Positions 8,556 to 16,434 of a DNA stretch of 64,000 nucleotides are shown here, in pieces. Position 1 is the stretch's first letter, and each line of letters starts with the position of its first letter. The notes under the pieces were generated by a model. The model made no database searches and was not told the origin of the DNA. It saw only the letters and a program-made list of their open reading frames with translations. The position numbers and the translations under genes were made by a program. Source of the stretch: DUVY01 sp036562755 (GTDB taxonomy: Bacteria; Bacillota; Clostridia; Christensenellales; DUVY01); the NCBI GenBank assembly GCA_036562755.1, contig DATCJN010000026.1:1-64000 (forward strand), in the 5' to 3' direction.

Positions 8556-9449
8556 TTATCCTTTAACCGCTCCCGCCGAAATACCTTCGACCATAAATCT
8601 TTGAAGAGACAGGTAAATCAAGACAATGGGAACGGCAATAATAACGCAGCCCGAAGTAAATATAGTAAAGTAATCGGCAATACGGGTTGATTCGGTCAAA
8701 TCATATAAACCTACGGGCACAGTCCAACTCTGCCTTGACGAATCCGCGCCAAGGATTATCCGAGCCAATACATAATCAGCCCAAGGCGTCATAAACGCCA
8801 TCAGCGCGGTGTATATGATTATGGGTTTAGACAGCGGCAAGATTATCTTGAAAAATATATTCATCTGGCTGGCCCCGTCCAGCAACGCCGCTTCGTCTAA
8901 CGATATCGAAATTGTGTCAAAATATCCTTTGGACACAAAAAATCCCAATCCCGCGCCCGAAGCGTAAATCAGCAATAGTGTCCAGGTGTTTCCAAGCAGC
9001 AGCGGCTCGCCATGAGAGTTAGTAAACATGCCTAAGATAATATAAATCGCGGTCATTGCCATAAAGCCCGGGAACATTCCTAAAACCAAGGCTATGTTCA
9101 TAAAGGGCTTTCTCATCTTAAAGCGAAAACGCGATATAGAATAAGCCACGCACAAGGTTATAAAGGTGGTTATAACCATATTGCAAAGCGAGATTTTTAA
9201 GGTGTTAAACAGCCACTTTTTGAAAAGTAAAATTCTGCCTTCTTTGAACAAGTTGACATAGTTGTTTACAGTCCAAACTTGCGGGAAAAAGGTTTGGCTT
9301 ATAAGCCCCGTATTCTCGCCTCTAAACGACGTGGTAATCGTCCAAATAATCGGGATAACCCAAATAACAGATAAAGCAATCAGTACGGCGTAAGCGGCGA
9401 CGCCTTCCAATATGTATTTGCGCCTTGCGCTCCTAAAATCCTTAGCCAT
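8556..9449 (-). CDS. ganQ: ABC transporter permease, MalG/GanQ type (galacto-oligosaccharide uptake)
   Basis: This is the second permease of a CUT1 carbohydrate importer, 297 residues, with about six membrane helices. The conserved EAA loop that docks the ATPase reads SLDEAALLDGASQMNIFFKI near residues 187-206, and the C-terminus ends in VEGISAGAVKG, as is standard for MalG homologues. The ATG overlaps the stop of the upstream permease gene by one base (TAATG), so the two are translationally coupled. Substrate assignment to galactan oligosaccharides rests on the three GH53 genes around it. No ATPase gene is present nearby, so a shared MsmX-like ATPase is expected elsewhere. Confidence 0.9.
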   Translation of the reverse strand: MAKDFRSARRKYILEGVAAYAVLIALSVIWVIPIIWTITTSFRGENTGLISQTFFPQVWTVNNYVNLFKEGRILLFKKWLFNTLKISLCNMVITTFITLCVAYSISRFRFKMRKPFMNIALVLGMFPGFMAMTAIYIILGMFTNSHGEPLLLGNTWTLLLIYASGAGLGFFVSKGYFDTISISLDEAALLDGASQMNIFFKIILPLSKPIIIYTALMAFMTPWADYVLARIILGADSSRQSWTVPVGLYDLTESTRIADYFTIFTSGCVIIAVPIVLIYLSLQRFMVEGISAGAVKG

Positions 9450-11233
9450 TACGCAAAATCCTCCTCTCTTTGATAAGAAGACGACCTGCGATAGATGATA
9501 ATGGAAAGGCTTGCCGAGATAATAAACATTATCAAACCTATCGCCGAACCGATATTGTATTTGGGATTATCCATCATAGTGAGTTTAAACAGCCAAGTTA
9601 TTAAAATATCCGTGCCTCCGGCGACTCCTCCTGTTCCCGCGCCTTCGGGCCCGCCGCCCGTCAAGAGCCAGATTACGTTAAAGTTGTTTATATTGCTTAC
9701 AAAATTGGCTATCAAAAGCGGGCCGGTCATAAACATAATATACGGCAAGGTTATATACCTAAACTGCTGAAGTTTAGACGCTCCGTCGATGCGGGAATAC
9801 TCGTATAAGTCTTTGGGAATGTTTATCAACAGCCCTGTCATCAAAATCATAAAATACGGTATTCCCACCCACATATTGATGAGAATTATCAAGGTCTTGG
9901 CTATTGCGATGTCGTTCCAAAAGTTTATCCTTTCCTTAATCCAGCCCCATTTTAACAGCAGCGTGTTAATAGGGCCGTAATTATGGAACATCGCGTACAT
10001 TATTCTTAATGTAACCAGTTGCGGTATGGCTATGGTGAGCAAGAACAGCGAACGGAAAAATATCTTGCCTTTTATCTGCTTTTTATTTATCAATATCGCC
10101 AAAAACAGTCCGCCAAAGTAGCAAGTAAACGTCGCAAAAAACGCCCAAACAAAAGTCCAAGAAACCACGTTGGTCAGGGCCTTAAAATATTCGCCCATAT
10201 CGAACAGCCTTCTAAACGAATCAAAGCCCGTCCATTTCAGCCAAGTGTCGTTGACCAGCGAAGGCACCGTGCCGATTTGGAACGCGTAATCCGTAAAGGC
10301 GATAAGAATCATGAACAACAGCGGCAAAATGGTAAATGCAATTACCCCGATTATAGGCAAGGTCAAAAGCGTGGCATAAAACTTCTTGCCCTTTAGCGCC
10401 TTTATGTCGTCCTTTAGTCTAATAGGTATATTATTTAAAATCTTTTGAGCGCCCAAAAAAGCGCCTTTTATATTTTTGGCGTATAGCGCGCAAAACGCCA
10501 AAATCATAACAATGCATATCAGCCCGTAAATTATGCTGTAATCAGACCTAATGCCCGGCGTATGTAAAGTGAACAAACCTATAAAGTCGATAACGCCTAT
10601 GGTCGCCATATAATAGATAAAGAACGCGAAAGCGGCTAAGAATAATAATCCTTTAACGATTTGACGCTGTAAAAGATGTCCCGAACCCATAATAAAGAAA
10701 GGCAGGACCATGGACGCCTTTATCTTTTTGGGCGAATCATGGAAAACTTGGGCGTATTCGCGGAAAAATTTATTTAAGCTTTTTGCGCGGTTTATGAAAA
10801 AGTCTAAGAGATAATTTTTGGGCGCGTTTTGGTAATTCTTTAGATACTGAATATTTGAGCCAATAGACCTCAAATAAGCATATATAAAAATAAGCGTCAG
10901 GGCTATCATAAATATATTAGCCCAGACGGTTAGGGCTTTGGAGGGCATAATGCTCCTGCCCGTTATCTCGCCTATACCGAATTTTAACCAAATTAAGATA
11001 AATACGGCTTCAAACGCGGCCAGTAATATGCCTTTTTCAACGAATCCAAGCAAAATATCTCCAAGCCCCATAAAGATAACGCTTAATATCAATGCGGCTT
11101 TTTCTCTGGGACTGGAGTTTTTAAAAACCGATTTATAATCCTTTAACGGCGATATAATTTTTATGAAAAACGACTGGACTCTATATACCGTCCTTTCAAA
11201 AAAATTCATCGCCATAAAGCCCTTTGGTTCCAT
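9449..11233 (-). CDS. ganP: ABC transporter permease, MalF/GanP type, with duplicated N-terminal membrane extension
   Basis: The last ~310 residues are a normal MalF-type CUT1 permease with the EAA loop (YEYSRIDGASKLQQFRYI) and a C-terminal membrane helix before RRSSSYQREEDFA. The first ~285 residues are extra. They contain two tandem membrane units, each with a G-L/S-G...KG motif and a following hydrophobic helix (FMGLGDILLGFVEKGILL near residue 54; FIMGSGHLLQRQIVKGLLFL near 183). This makes the protein 594 residues instead of the usual ~300-430. Internal ATGs (MAMNFF) could shorten the start by six to eight residues. A GGGGGCG site precedes the chosen ATG. It pairs with the overlapping MalG-type gene. 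Confidence 0.9.
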   Translation of the reverse strand: MEPKGFMAMNFFERTVYRVQSFFIKIISPLKDYKSVFKNSSPREKAALILSVIFMGLGDILLGFVEKGILLAAFEAVFILIWLKFGIGEITGRSIMPSKALTVWANIFMIALTLIFIYAYLRSIGSNIQYLKNYQNAPKNYLLDFFINRAKSLNKFFREYAQVFHDSPKKIKASMVLPFFIMGSGHLLQRQIVKGLLFLAAFAFFIYYMATIGVIDFIGLFTLHTPGIRSDYSIIYGLICIVMILAFCALYAKNIKGAFLGAQKILNNIPIRLKDDIKALKGKKFYATLLTLPIIGVIAFTILPLLFMILIAFTDYAFQIGTVPSLVNDTWLKWTGFDSFRRLFDMGEYFKALTNVVSWTFVWAFFATFTCYFGGLFLAILINKKQIKGKIFFRSLFLLTIAIPQLVTLRIMYAMFHNYGPINTLLLKWGWIKERINFWNDIAIAKTLIILINMWVGIPYFMILMTGLLINIPKDLYEYSRIDGASKLQQFRYITLPYIMFMTGPLLIANFVSNINNFNVIWLLTGGGPEGAGTGGVAGGTDILITWLFKLTMMDNPKYNIGSAIGLIMFIISASLSIIIYRRSSSYQREEDFA

Positions 11234-11251
11234 TCTGCGCCCCCAAAAGTA

Positions 11252-12493
11252 TTAAGAAATTTGGTTCTTTATAGTCGTGGTAGCGGTATTTAAGATCTGG
11301 GATATTTTTTCCTTAGTCAATTCGCTTGAAGACAAATTCCAAATCTCCGTCAGCGCGTCTTGCATGGGCGCCCAGTAGTTGCCCATCGCCAATATGTTAG
11401 GCATGGTCAACGAATTTTCCAAAGATTCCTGCATAACAAGCGCCGCGGCGTATTTGTTTTGGGTATCGTTTTGCAATGCCTGGTCAAATCTTGTAGTGTC
11501 TTTAACGGTAGGCAAGAGTTGATTATTGACAAACCTGTAATATTGATTTTCCGCGTTAGTCAAGAAAGCGGCAAAAGCGTGCGCCAAATGCGGATACTTA
11601 GTATAAGAGCTTACGCCATAACCCTTATAACCCGAAAAAGGCCTGAGGGTTTGACCGTCTATGGTAGGCAAAACAGCCACAGCGGCGTTAGCGCCCAAAG
11701 CCTTTTTAACCGTGGCCCATAAGAAAGGCGAGCTTACTATGCCCACTACTTCGCCGCTTTGAAGCAAGGATACCGCTTCCTCGGGCTCTACGTCCACCAG
11801 GCAATTTTTATATTTGCTTACCAGGTTATACAAATTATCCGCGGCTTGCGATGTATCCAATTTTAATTGGGTTTTGTCTTTGCCGTTTTGTCCGAACAAA
11901 TTGACGTCCGTCAAAAACGCGAACATATAATAAGCGTCAGATGTGGTCTTCCAAGCAAGCTTTTTGCCCGAATTCTTTAGGTTTTCAAAAGAAGCCAACT
12001 CCTGCTCGGTTACCTTGGTCTTGTCATACATAACGGTTATAGACTCGGCGGTAATCGGATAAGCGTATAACTTATTGTCCAAAGTAAAAGCCGAAATGCT
12101 GTCGTCGTTGTGGATGGCTTTTAATTCGTTGGGATATAAAACTTCGGCGATATCGCCGGCTGTTACCGCTTTGCCGAGGTTGTCGTGCACAAACGCGAAC
12201 ACGTCCGCAGCGTTGCCCGATTGACCGTGAAGGTTAACATTTTCTACGGCCGTCCGCTCGGACTGCGGCTCAAAGATTATTTTTAAAGTAGGCGCTTTGG
12301 GATATTTTCGCGCGTAATCTGCTATAAACTCATCCGCTAAAGGTTCGAGCATATCAATATTGTTTTCGTCTTCCCATACCTTTAAAGTTATGACATTGGA
12401 AGAACCTGAGTTGCGGTTAGGGCAGCCGTAAGCTCCTACGGCCATTGCCACTACTAATAGCGCGACTAATAAAAATTTCGCCTTTTTCATCAT
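11252..12493 (-). CDS. ganS: Extracellular solute-binding lipoprotein, MalE/GanS type
   Basis: This is the substrate-binding component of the importer, a family-1 solute-binding protein. A lipoprotein signal ends at Cys24 of the form used here (GAYGC), followed by a Ser/Asn-rich linker and the mature domain starting ITLKVWEDENN. A typical segment is the hinge-region DNKLYAYPITAESITVMYDK. The reading frame can be extended to a TTG at 12511, but a GGGAGG sits directly before ATG-ATG at 12493/12490, so I start there. This removes the overlap with the upstream GH53 stop and places the ribosome site across that stop. It probably binds beta-1,4-galacto-oligosaccharides, judged from context. Confidence 0.9.
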   Translation of the reverse strand: MMKKAKFLLVALLVVAMAVGAYGCPNRNSGSSNVITLKVWEDENNIDMLEPLADEFIADYARKYPKAPTLKIIFEPQSERTAVENVNLHGQSGNAADVFAFVHDNLGKAVTAGDIAEVLYPNELKAIHNDDSISAFTLDNKLYAYPITAESITVMYDKTKVTEQELASFENLKNSGKKLAWKTTSDAYYMFAFLTDVNLFGQNGKDKTQLKLDTSQAADNLYNLVSKYKNCLVDVEPEEAVSLLQSGEVVGIVSSPFLWATVKKALGANAAVAVLPTIDGQTLRPFSGYKGYGVSSYTKYPHLAHAFAAFLTNAENQYYRFVNNQLLPTVKDTTRFDQALQNDTQNKYAAALVMQESLENSLTMPNILAMGNYWAPMQDALTEIWNLSSSELTKEKISQILNTATTTIKNQIS

Positions 12494-12507
12494 TTTTCCT
12501 CCCAAAT

Positions 12508-13617
12508 TCAAAACTTTTTATATTCCTTTAAGGCGTAATTTACCCTTCCCTTATAGTCGAATAACGTTTGGTTTGCCCATTCGTTGCCGTGCCCTTTGTG
12601 CGTTTCTTTTATGTATTCGCGGGCGCTTTGGCTAGCCCAAGTCCCCTCCGATGTGGGAATCCAGCACGGCTCCCAGTAATAAACGCCCAAGCCTTTGTTG
12701 TCTTTTAGATTTCTAATTCTGTTAAATATATCTTTTAGAAATTTCGCCTGGCCTCTTTTTGAAAAAGGATAAGGCGCCTTGTCCTTAAAGCTATTGTTAA
12801 CGGCAAAACCGACATAATTATCGTGTTGCTGCTTAAAGCCTTTGACAGTCCATGCGTAAGAGGTTTCCGCCACCATAATCTCTTTGCCGTATCTGTCTAT
12901 AATATCGTTAAGATTCTTCTGCATATCATCCAGGCTTCCGTGCCAGTATGGATAATACGAAACGCCTATGATATCAAAATCAACTCCGCGCGCGGTTATG
13001 TTATCAAACCACTGTCTGTATAAGGCGTTGTCCGCGCTTCTTTCTAGATGAAGCATTATTTTGCAAAGAGGGCAAATTTCTCTGACAGCCTTAATTCCCG
13101 CTTTTAATAAAATCGCCAGATTGTCAAAACCGAAAACTTGGTCGTCTTTCCAAGTCAGTTTGCCGTCATCCCAAAGCATGCCCGCAGTTATCTCGTTTCC
13201 TACTTGGACAAACTCGGGGCTGACATCGTTGTTTTTTAATTCTTTCAATGTTTCTTTTGTGTATTCGTAAACCTTATTTACAAGACTTTCATAATCCAAG
13301 TTTTGCCAACTTTTAGGCTTAAATTGTTTGGAGGGGTCTGCCCAAAAATCGCTGTAATGATAGTCCAGTAAAAAAGACATGCCAAGATTTTTTGCCCTCT
13401 TTGCCAACTCGATTACCGTATCTAAATCGCAAGTGCCGCCCCCGTAAGCCTCGCCGTTATGATCGTAGGGCTCAACCCACAAGCGCAATCTGACGGAATT
13501 GATGCCATATTCTTGTAAAATTTCCAAGGCGTCTTTTCGCTTTCCTTTGATATAAAAAGCGCCGCCTTGACTTTCCACTTCGCGTAAGGATGATACATCC
13601 GCTCCTTTTATAAACAT
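12508..13617 (-). CDS. Cytoplasmic GH53 galactanase/galacto-oligosaccharide hydrolase
   Basis: This 369-residue GH53 enzyme has no signal peptide and starts directly at the catalytic barrel (MFIKGADVSSLREVESQGG). The catalytic pair is intact: Glu142 in QVGNEI and Glu251 in MVAETSY. Signatures RLRLWVEPYD and DYHYSDFWADP are present. Without a signal it should act inside the cell on imported oligosaccharides. GH53 enzymes are usually secreted, so this location is unusual. Its ATG follows the stop of the phosphatase gene without a gap, with GGGGGAA as ribosome site. It could instead leave the cell by a non-classical route, but nothing in the sequence suggests so. Confidence 0.92.
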   Translation of the reverse strand: MFIKGADVSSLREVESQGGAFYIKGKRKDALEILQEYGINSVRLRLWVEPYDHNGEAYGGGTCDLDTVIELAKRAKNLGMSFLLDYHYSDFWADPSKQFKPKSWQNLDYESLVNKVYEYTKETLKELKNNDVSPEFVQVGNEITAGMLWDDGKLTWKDDQVFGFDNLAILLKAGIKAVREICPLCKIMLHLERSADNALYRQWFDNITARGVDFDIIGVSYYPYWHGSLDDMQKNLNDIIDRYGKEIMVAETSYAWTVKGFKQQHDNYVGFAVNNSFKDKAPYPFSKRGQAKFLKDIFNRIRNLKDNKGLGVYYWEPCWIPTSEGTWASQSAREYIKETHKGHGNEWANQTLFDYKGRVNYALKEYKKF

Positions 13618-14403
13618 CTATTCCCCCATTAATCCAATTAAGCTTTTGTTAATCTCCAAATTTGCCGCTACTATGTCGCCTTGCATTTTGATTAAATCAA
13701 TCTCTTTGCCCTTAAAATCCGTAACAACGCCGCCCGCCTCTTGCACGATCAACATTCCCGCGGCGTAGTCCCAAATGCGAAGACCTGCTTCCAGATAACC
13801 GTCCACTCTGCCGCAAGCGACATAGCATAAGTCTATCGCCGCCGAACCAAGCCTTCTTATGTCGCAGCTTGCTTTAAATATCTTGTCAAACAGCAAAAAC
13901 CTTTTTTGGGAATCTTTCCTGTCATACGGCGAGGTGCCCACGGCTATCAAACAGTCTTTTAATTGAGTTTTTTGATTGACTTCTATCCTTTTTCCGTTTA
14001 GATAAGCGCCCTTTCCTTTTTCCGCCCAAAAGAGTTCGTCTTGCTCGGGGATATACACTACGCCGTAAATTAATTCTTCGTCTATAAGACACCCTAGACT
14101 AACCGCAAAAATATTCAAGCCGAATTTATAATTGGTCGTACCGTCAAGCGGGTCTAATATAAAAGTTATCTTTTTATCCGACCTCTCAATCTTATCATCC
14201 AACCCCTCATAATCATTAGTGTTTTCTTCGGCAATAATCCGACAGAACGGGTATCTTTGCCGTAGCTTTTGTGTAATCAGTTCCTGCGCGTCTAAGTCAG
14301 CGCTCGTAACGTAATTCCCAAAAACTTTTTCTCTTATGTTGCAAGCGCTTTGCGTAATAACGCTTTTTGCGCTTTTTACGGTTTCTATTAAAAACTCAAT
14401 CAA
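13618..14403 (-). CDS. Inositol-monophosphatase-family (SuhB-like) sugar phosphatase
   Basis: This 261-residue Mg-dependent phosphatase of the IMPase/FIG superfamily has the metal-binding signatures DPLDGTTNY near residue 83 and WDYAAGMLIVQEAGG near residue 213, plus the EENTND glutamate and the family loop WAEKGKGAYLNGKRI. The family hydrolyses inositol phosphates, fructose-1,6-bisphosphate or related sugar phosphates, and the true substrate cannot be read from sequence. Its TTG start lies within the end of the zinc-ribbon gene (8-bp overlap), so it is firmly part of the galactan operon. A role in disposing of a phosphorylated sugar made during galactose or arabinose use is plausible but inferred. 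Confidence 0.88.
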   Translation of the reverse strand: MIEFLIETVKSAKSVITQSACNIREKVFGNYVTSADLDAQELITQKLRQRYPFCRIIAEENTNDYEGLDDKIERSDKKITFILDPLDGTTNYKFGLNIFAVSLGCLIDEELIYGVVYIPEQDELFWAEKGKGAYLNGKRIEVNQKTQLKDCLIAVGTSPYDRKDSQKRFLLFDKIFKASCDIRRLGSAAIDLCYVACGRVDGYLEAGLRIWDYAAGMLIVQEAGGVVTDFKGKEIDLIKMQGDIVAANLEINKSLIGLMGE

Positions 14404-14608
14404 AATCGGTTATCCTCTTGAGTATGTTTTTATACCTGAAGCGAGCCATTTCGTTTTTTTTCAATACATCGGCCTCGTCGCCCGTATAACAACATCTGAT
14501 GCAGTAGTATTCTTGCTTCTCAAAGTCGTAAAACATATCGATATCAAGGTCTCTCATAAAACACGCGGGACATCTGTAATTCAGTCTGCCTTTTCCAGCT
14601 TGAGCCAT
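14396..14608 (-). CDS. Zinc-ribbon miniprotein of the galactan operon, function unknown
   Basis: This 70-residue protein has two cysteine pairs, CPAC at residues 13-16 and CIRCC at 36-40, with an acidic/aromatic loop between them. That is a classic zinc-ribbon spacing. The rest is short and charged. It overlaps the 3' end of the 608-residue gene by 28 bp in another frame and the phosphatase start by 8 bp, so its existence depends on coupled translation. A GGAG lies 11 bases before the ATG, a long spacing. I do not recognise a family. It may be a regulator or partner of the unknown 608-residue protein. Confidence 0.62.
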   Translation of the reverse strand: MAQAGKGRLNYRCPACFMRDLDIDMFYDFEKQEYYCIRCCYTGDEADVLKKNEMARFRYKNILKRITDFD

Positions 14609-16407
14609 GTCGTTATCATCTCCTTATCCTTAATCGCTTTTGTAACGCCCAAGGTAAACATAGGCGAAAACGCGTAACCTTCTCTTATATATCCGCCCGA
14701 ACCCTCGTCGCCGCAAACCGATACCGCGGTTTTGATAGGCGGAATTACCGCTTTTGCGGAAACTAAGGATTTAACGCTTGATTCGCGGCACTTGTAGTTA
14801 TAATCTATTACATGCGTTGTTCCGTCGCCTTCTAAATGCAATTTAATTGAAGTCATATCCTCGGGATATTCCGTAGTGCCGTAACAAGCGGTAATATACT
14901 CGTTGATATGGACTTGGGCGGGTCTGGACATCTCTAAAATCTTTCGCTCTATTTTTATAGTTGAGCTTCCTTCCTCGAAGTAATAAATAGTCTGAAGTTT
15001 TAAAGTAAGCGTGGAAAATTTGATTTCCACCGGGTCGAGAGTAAGAATCCTGGTATTGCCCTCTTCAGTAAATTTGGCTTTTGTGCGGCAAAGGCACAAA
15101 TCCACTTCCTCGCCCTCAAAAGACACTTTGCAGCTTTTTATAGAGCCTTCGCCGGCATAATGGGTAAAATATCCCGCTCTATACATGGATTGAATGACAT
15201 AAGGATAGCTAGCGTCGTGGACGTTGTGGGTTCCTATGCCCACAGGTCTTTCTAATTTTGCCACATAAGGCCTTAAATCTATAATGGCGCCGCCCTGATT
15301 CATGTCTATACAAGTCCTAAAGAACGGATCGCAATACCAAAACAGCTGCTTTTGCGAACCGTATAATATATCTTTCCACAGCGCGCATTCGGGCTGGGTG
15401 TAAGTCTTATTATTTCTATAAAATTCGGCGTATTCGGACATGGTCATATCGACTAATTGGCCTTGCCGTTTTAACTGGGCATAATACGCCATACAGTCTT
15501 CATAGCTTTTTACCAACAGCTCATAATTGGCTTCCCACCTGCCCTTTTTATTCATCCAGCCGGGCCCCACGAACATCATATTGTAGGCTATGCCGCGGTT
15601 GTATTTTTTTAGCGAACGGTATTGATCTATTAAATTAAACAAATACGGGTATTGGTCGCCCACATAGATCATGCCTCTTAACACATTTTGCGGGTGGGTG
15701 CCGAAGTTTGAGCCGTTGCCGTCAAAACAAGCCAGAAGGTCGCGCGACAGGTGCGGTATTGCCACTATGCCCGAATCTTCGCTTGCGTCCTTTGCGGGCG
15801 CGTGGGTGTTTTGCTTGGACGGAATCCAAGGATTCCAAGGCCCGCCGTCAAAAAACGTATACCAAGAGTTATTGCATGTGCGATACGCTTTAGGCCCTTC
15901 CTCAAAACATGTCGCCACCGCGCAGATTACCGACGGGTATTTTGCTTTTATGTAATTAATTAACTCTGCGTCCAGGTAATAAGAACCCGTGGATTTAGGA
16001 TAAAACCCAAAGCATTCATAAAACTTGCCAAACACGTCGTCCACTATGGCCTTTTTGTCCTCGGACGAAAACATCCATATGCAAAAATCTTTGGTCTTGT
16101 ATTTATCCCTAAACTCTTTGCAAGGCAAACCCAACAGCGATAAAGCTATCTCGTCGCCGTAAACTTTGTGATGTTCTTTGGCCAGTTCTACGGCTTCTTC
16201 GTTAAACAAACTGGAATATGTCATCTGAATAGTAGTCTTTATGCCGTTTTTATGGGCAATTTCCTGCTGCAGTTTAAATATATCTAAGGATTCTTGCAGC
16301 AAGGATTTTTTTGTAATATCCTCGCTTTTTCCGTGGTTGACTATTTTCTCGGCGTATTCCGGAACCATTTCGGGTCTGTGAATCACATTTAGCACAAAAG
16401 TATCCAT
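14581..16407 (-). CDS. Unassigned 608-residue protein of the galactan operon, candidate carbohydrate-active enzyme
   Basis: I do not recognise this protein. It has no signal peptide. The N-terminal ~340 residues look like an alpha/beta barrel: alternating strands and helices, with segments such as TIQMTYSSL, CIWMFSSED and STGSYYLDAELINYIK, an aromatic loop (WYTFFDGGPWNPWIPS) and IPHLSRDLLACFDG. This resembles the layout of NodB/GH57-like barrels. The C-terminal ~250 residues are beta-rich, like a sandwich domain (LTLKLQTIYYFEEGSSTIKIERKI contains the repeating strand pattern). Aspartates, glutamates and histidines that could be catalytic are present, but I cannot pick the active site. Position between two GH53 genes in a tight operon suggests a step in galactan or side-chain breakdown inside the cell. 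Confidence 0.6.
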   Translation of the reverse strand: MDTFVLNVIHRPEMVPEYAEKIVNHGKSEDITKKSLLQESLDIFKLQQEIAHKNGIKTTIQMTYSSLFNEEAVELAKEHHKVYGDEIALSLLGLPCKEFRDKYKTKDFCIWMFSSEDKKAIVDDVFGKFYECFGFYPKSTGSYYLDAELINYIKAKYPSVICAVATCFEEGPKAYRTCNNSWYTFFDGGPWNPWIPSKQNTHAPAKDASEDSGIVAIPHLSRDLLACFDGNGSNFGTHPQNVLRGMIYVGDQYPYLFNLIDQYRSLKKYNRGIAYNMMFVGPGWMNKKGRWEANYELLVKSYEDCMAYYAQLKRQGQLVDMTMSEYAEFYRNNKTYTQPECALWKDILYGSQKQLFWYCDPFFRTCIDMNQGGAIIDLRPYVAKLERPVGIGTHNVHDASYPYVIQSMYRAGYFTHYAGEGSIKSCKVSFEGEEVDLCLCRTKAKFTEEGNTRILTLDPVEIKFSTLTLKLQTIYYFEEGSSTIKIERKILEMSRPAQVHINEYITACYGTTEYPEDMTSIKLHLEGDGTTHVIDYNYKCRESSVKSLVSAKAVIPPIKTAVSVCGDEGSGGYIREGYAFSPMFTLGVTKAIKDKEMITTWLKLEKAD

Positions 16408-16434
16408 CTATGCATTTCTCCGTTTGTTTTCTCG

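Noticed and set aside
15671..15963. Three plus-strand frames opposite the 608-residue gene
   Set aside because: They overlap each other in different frames and have Arg/Cys-rich translations typical of shadow frames.
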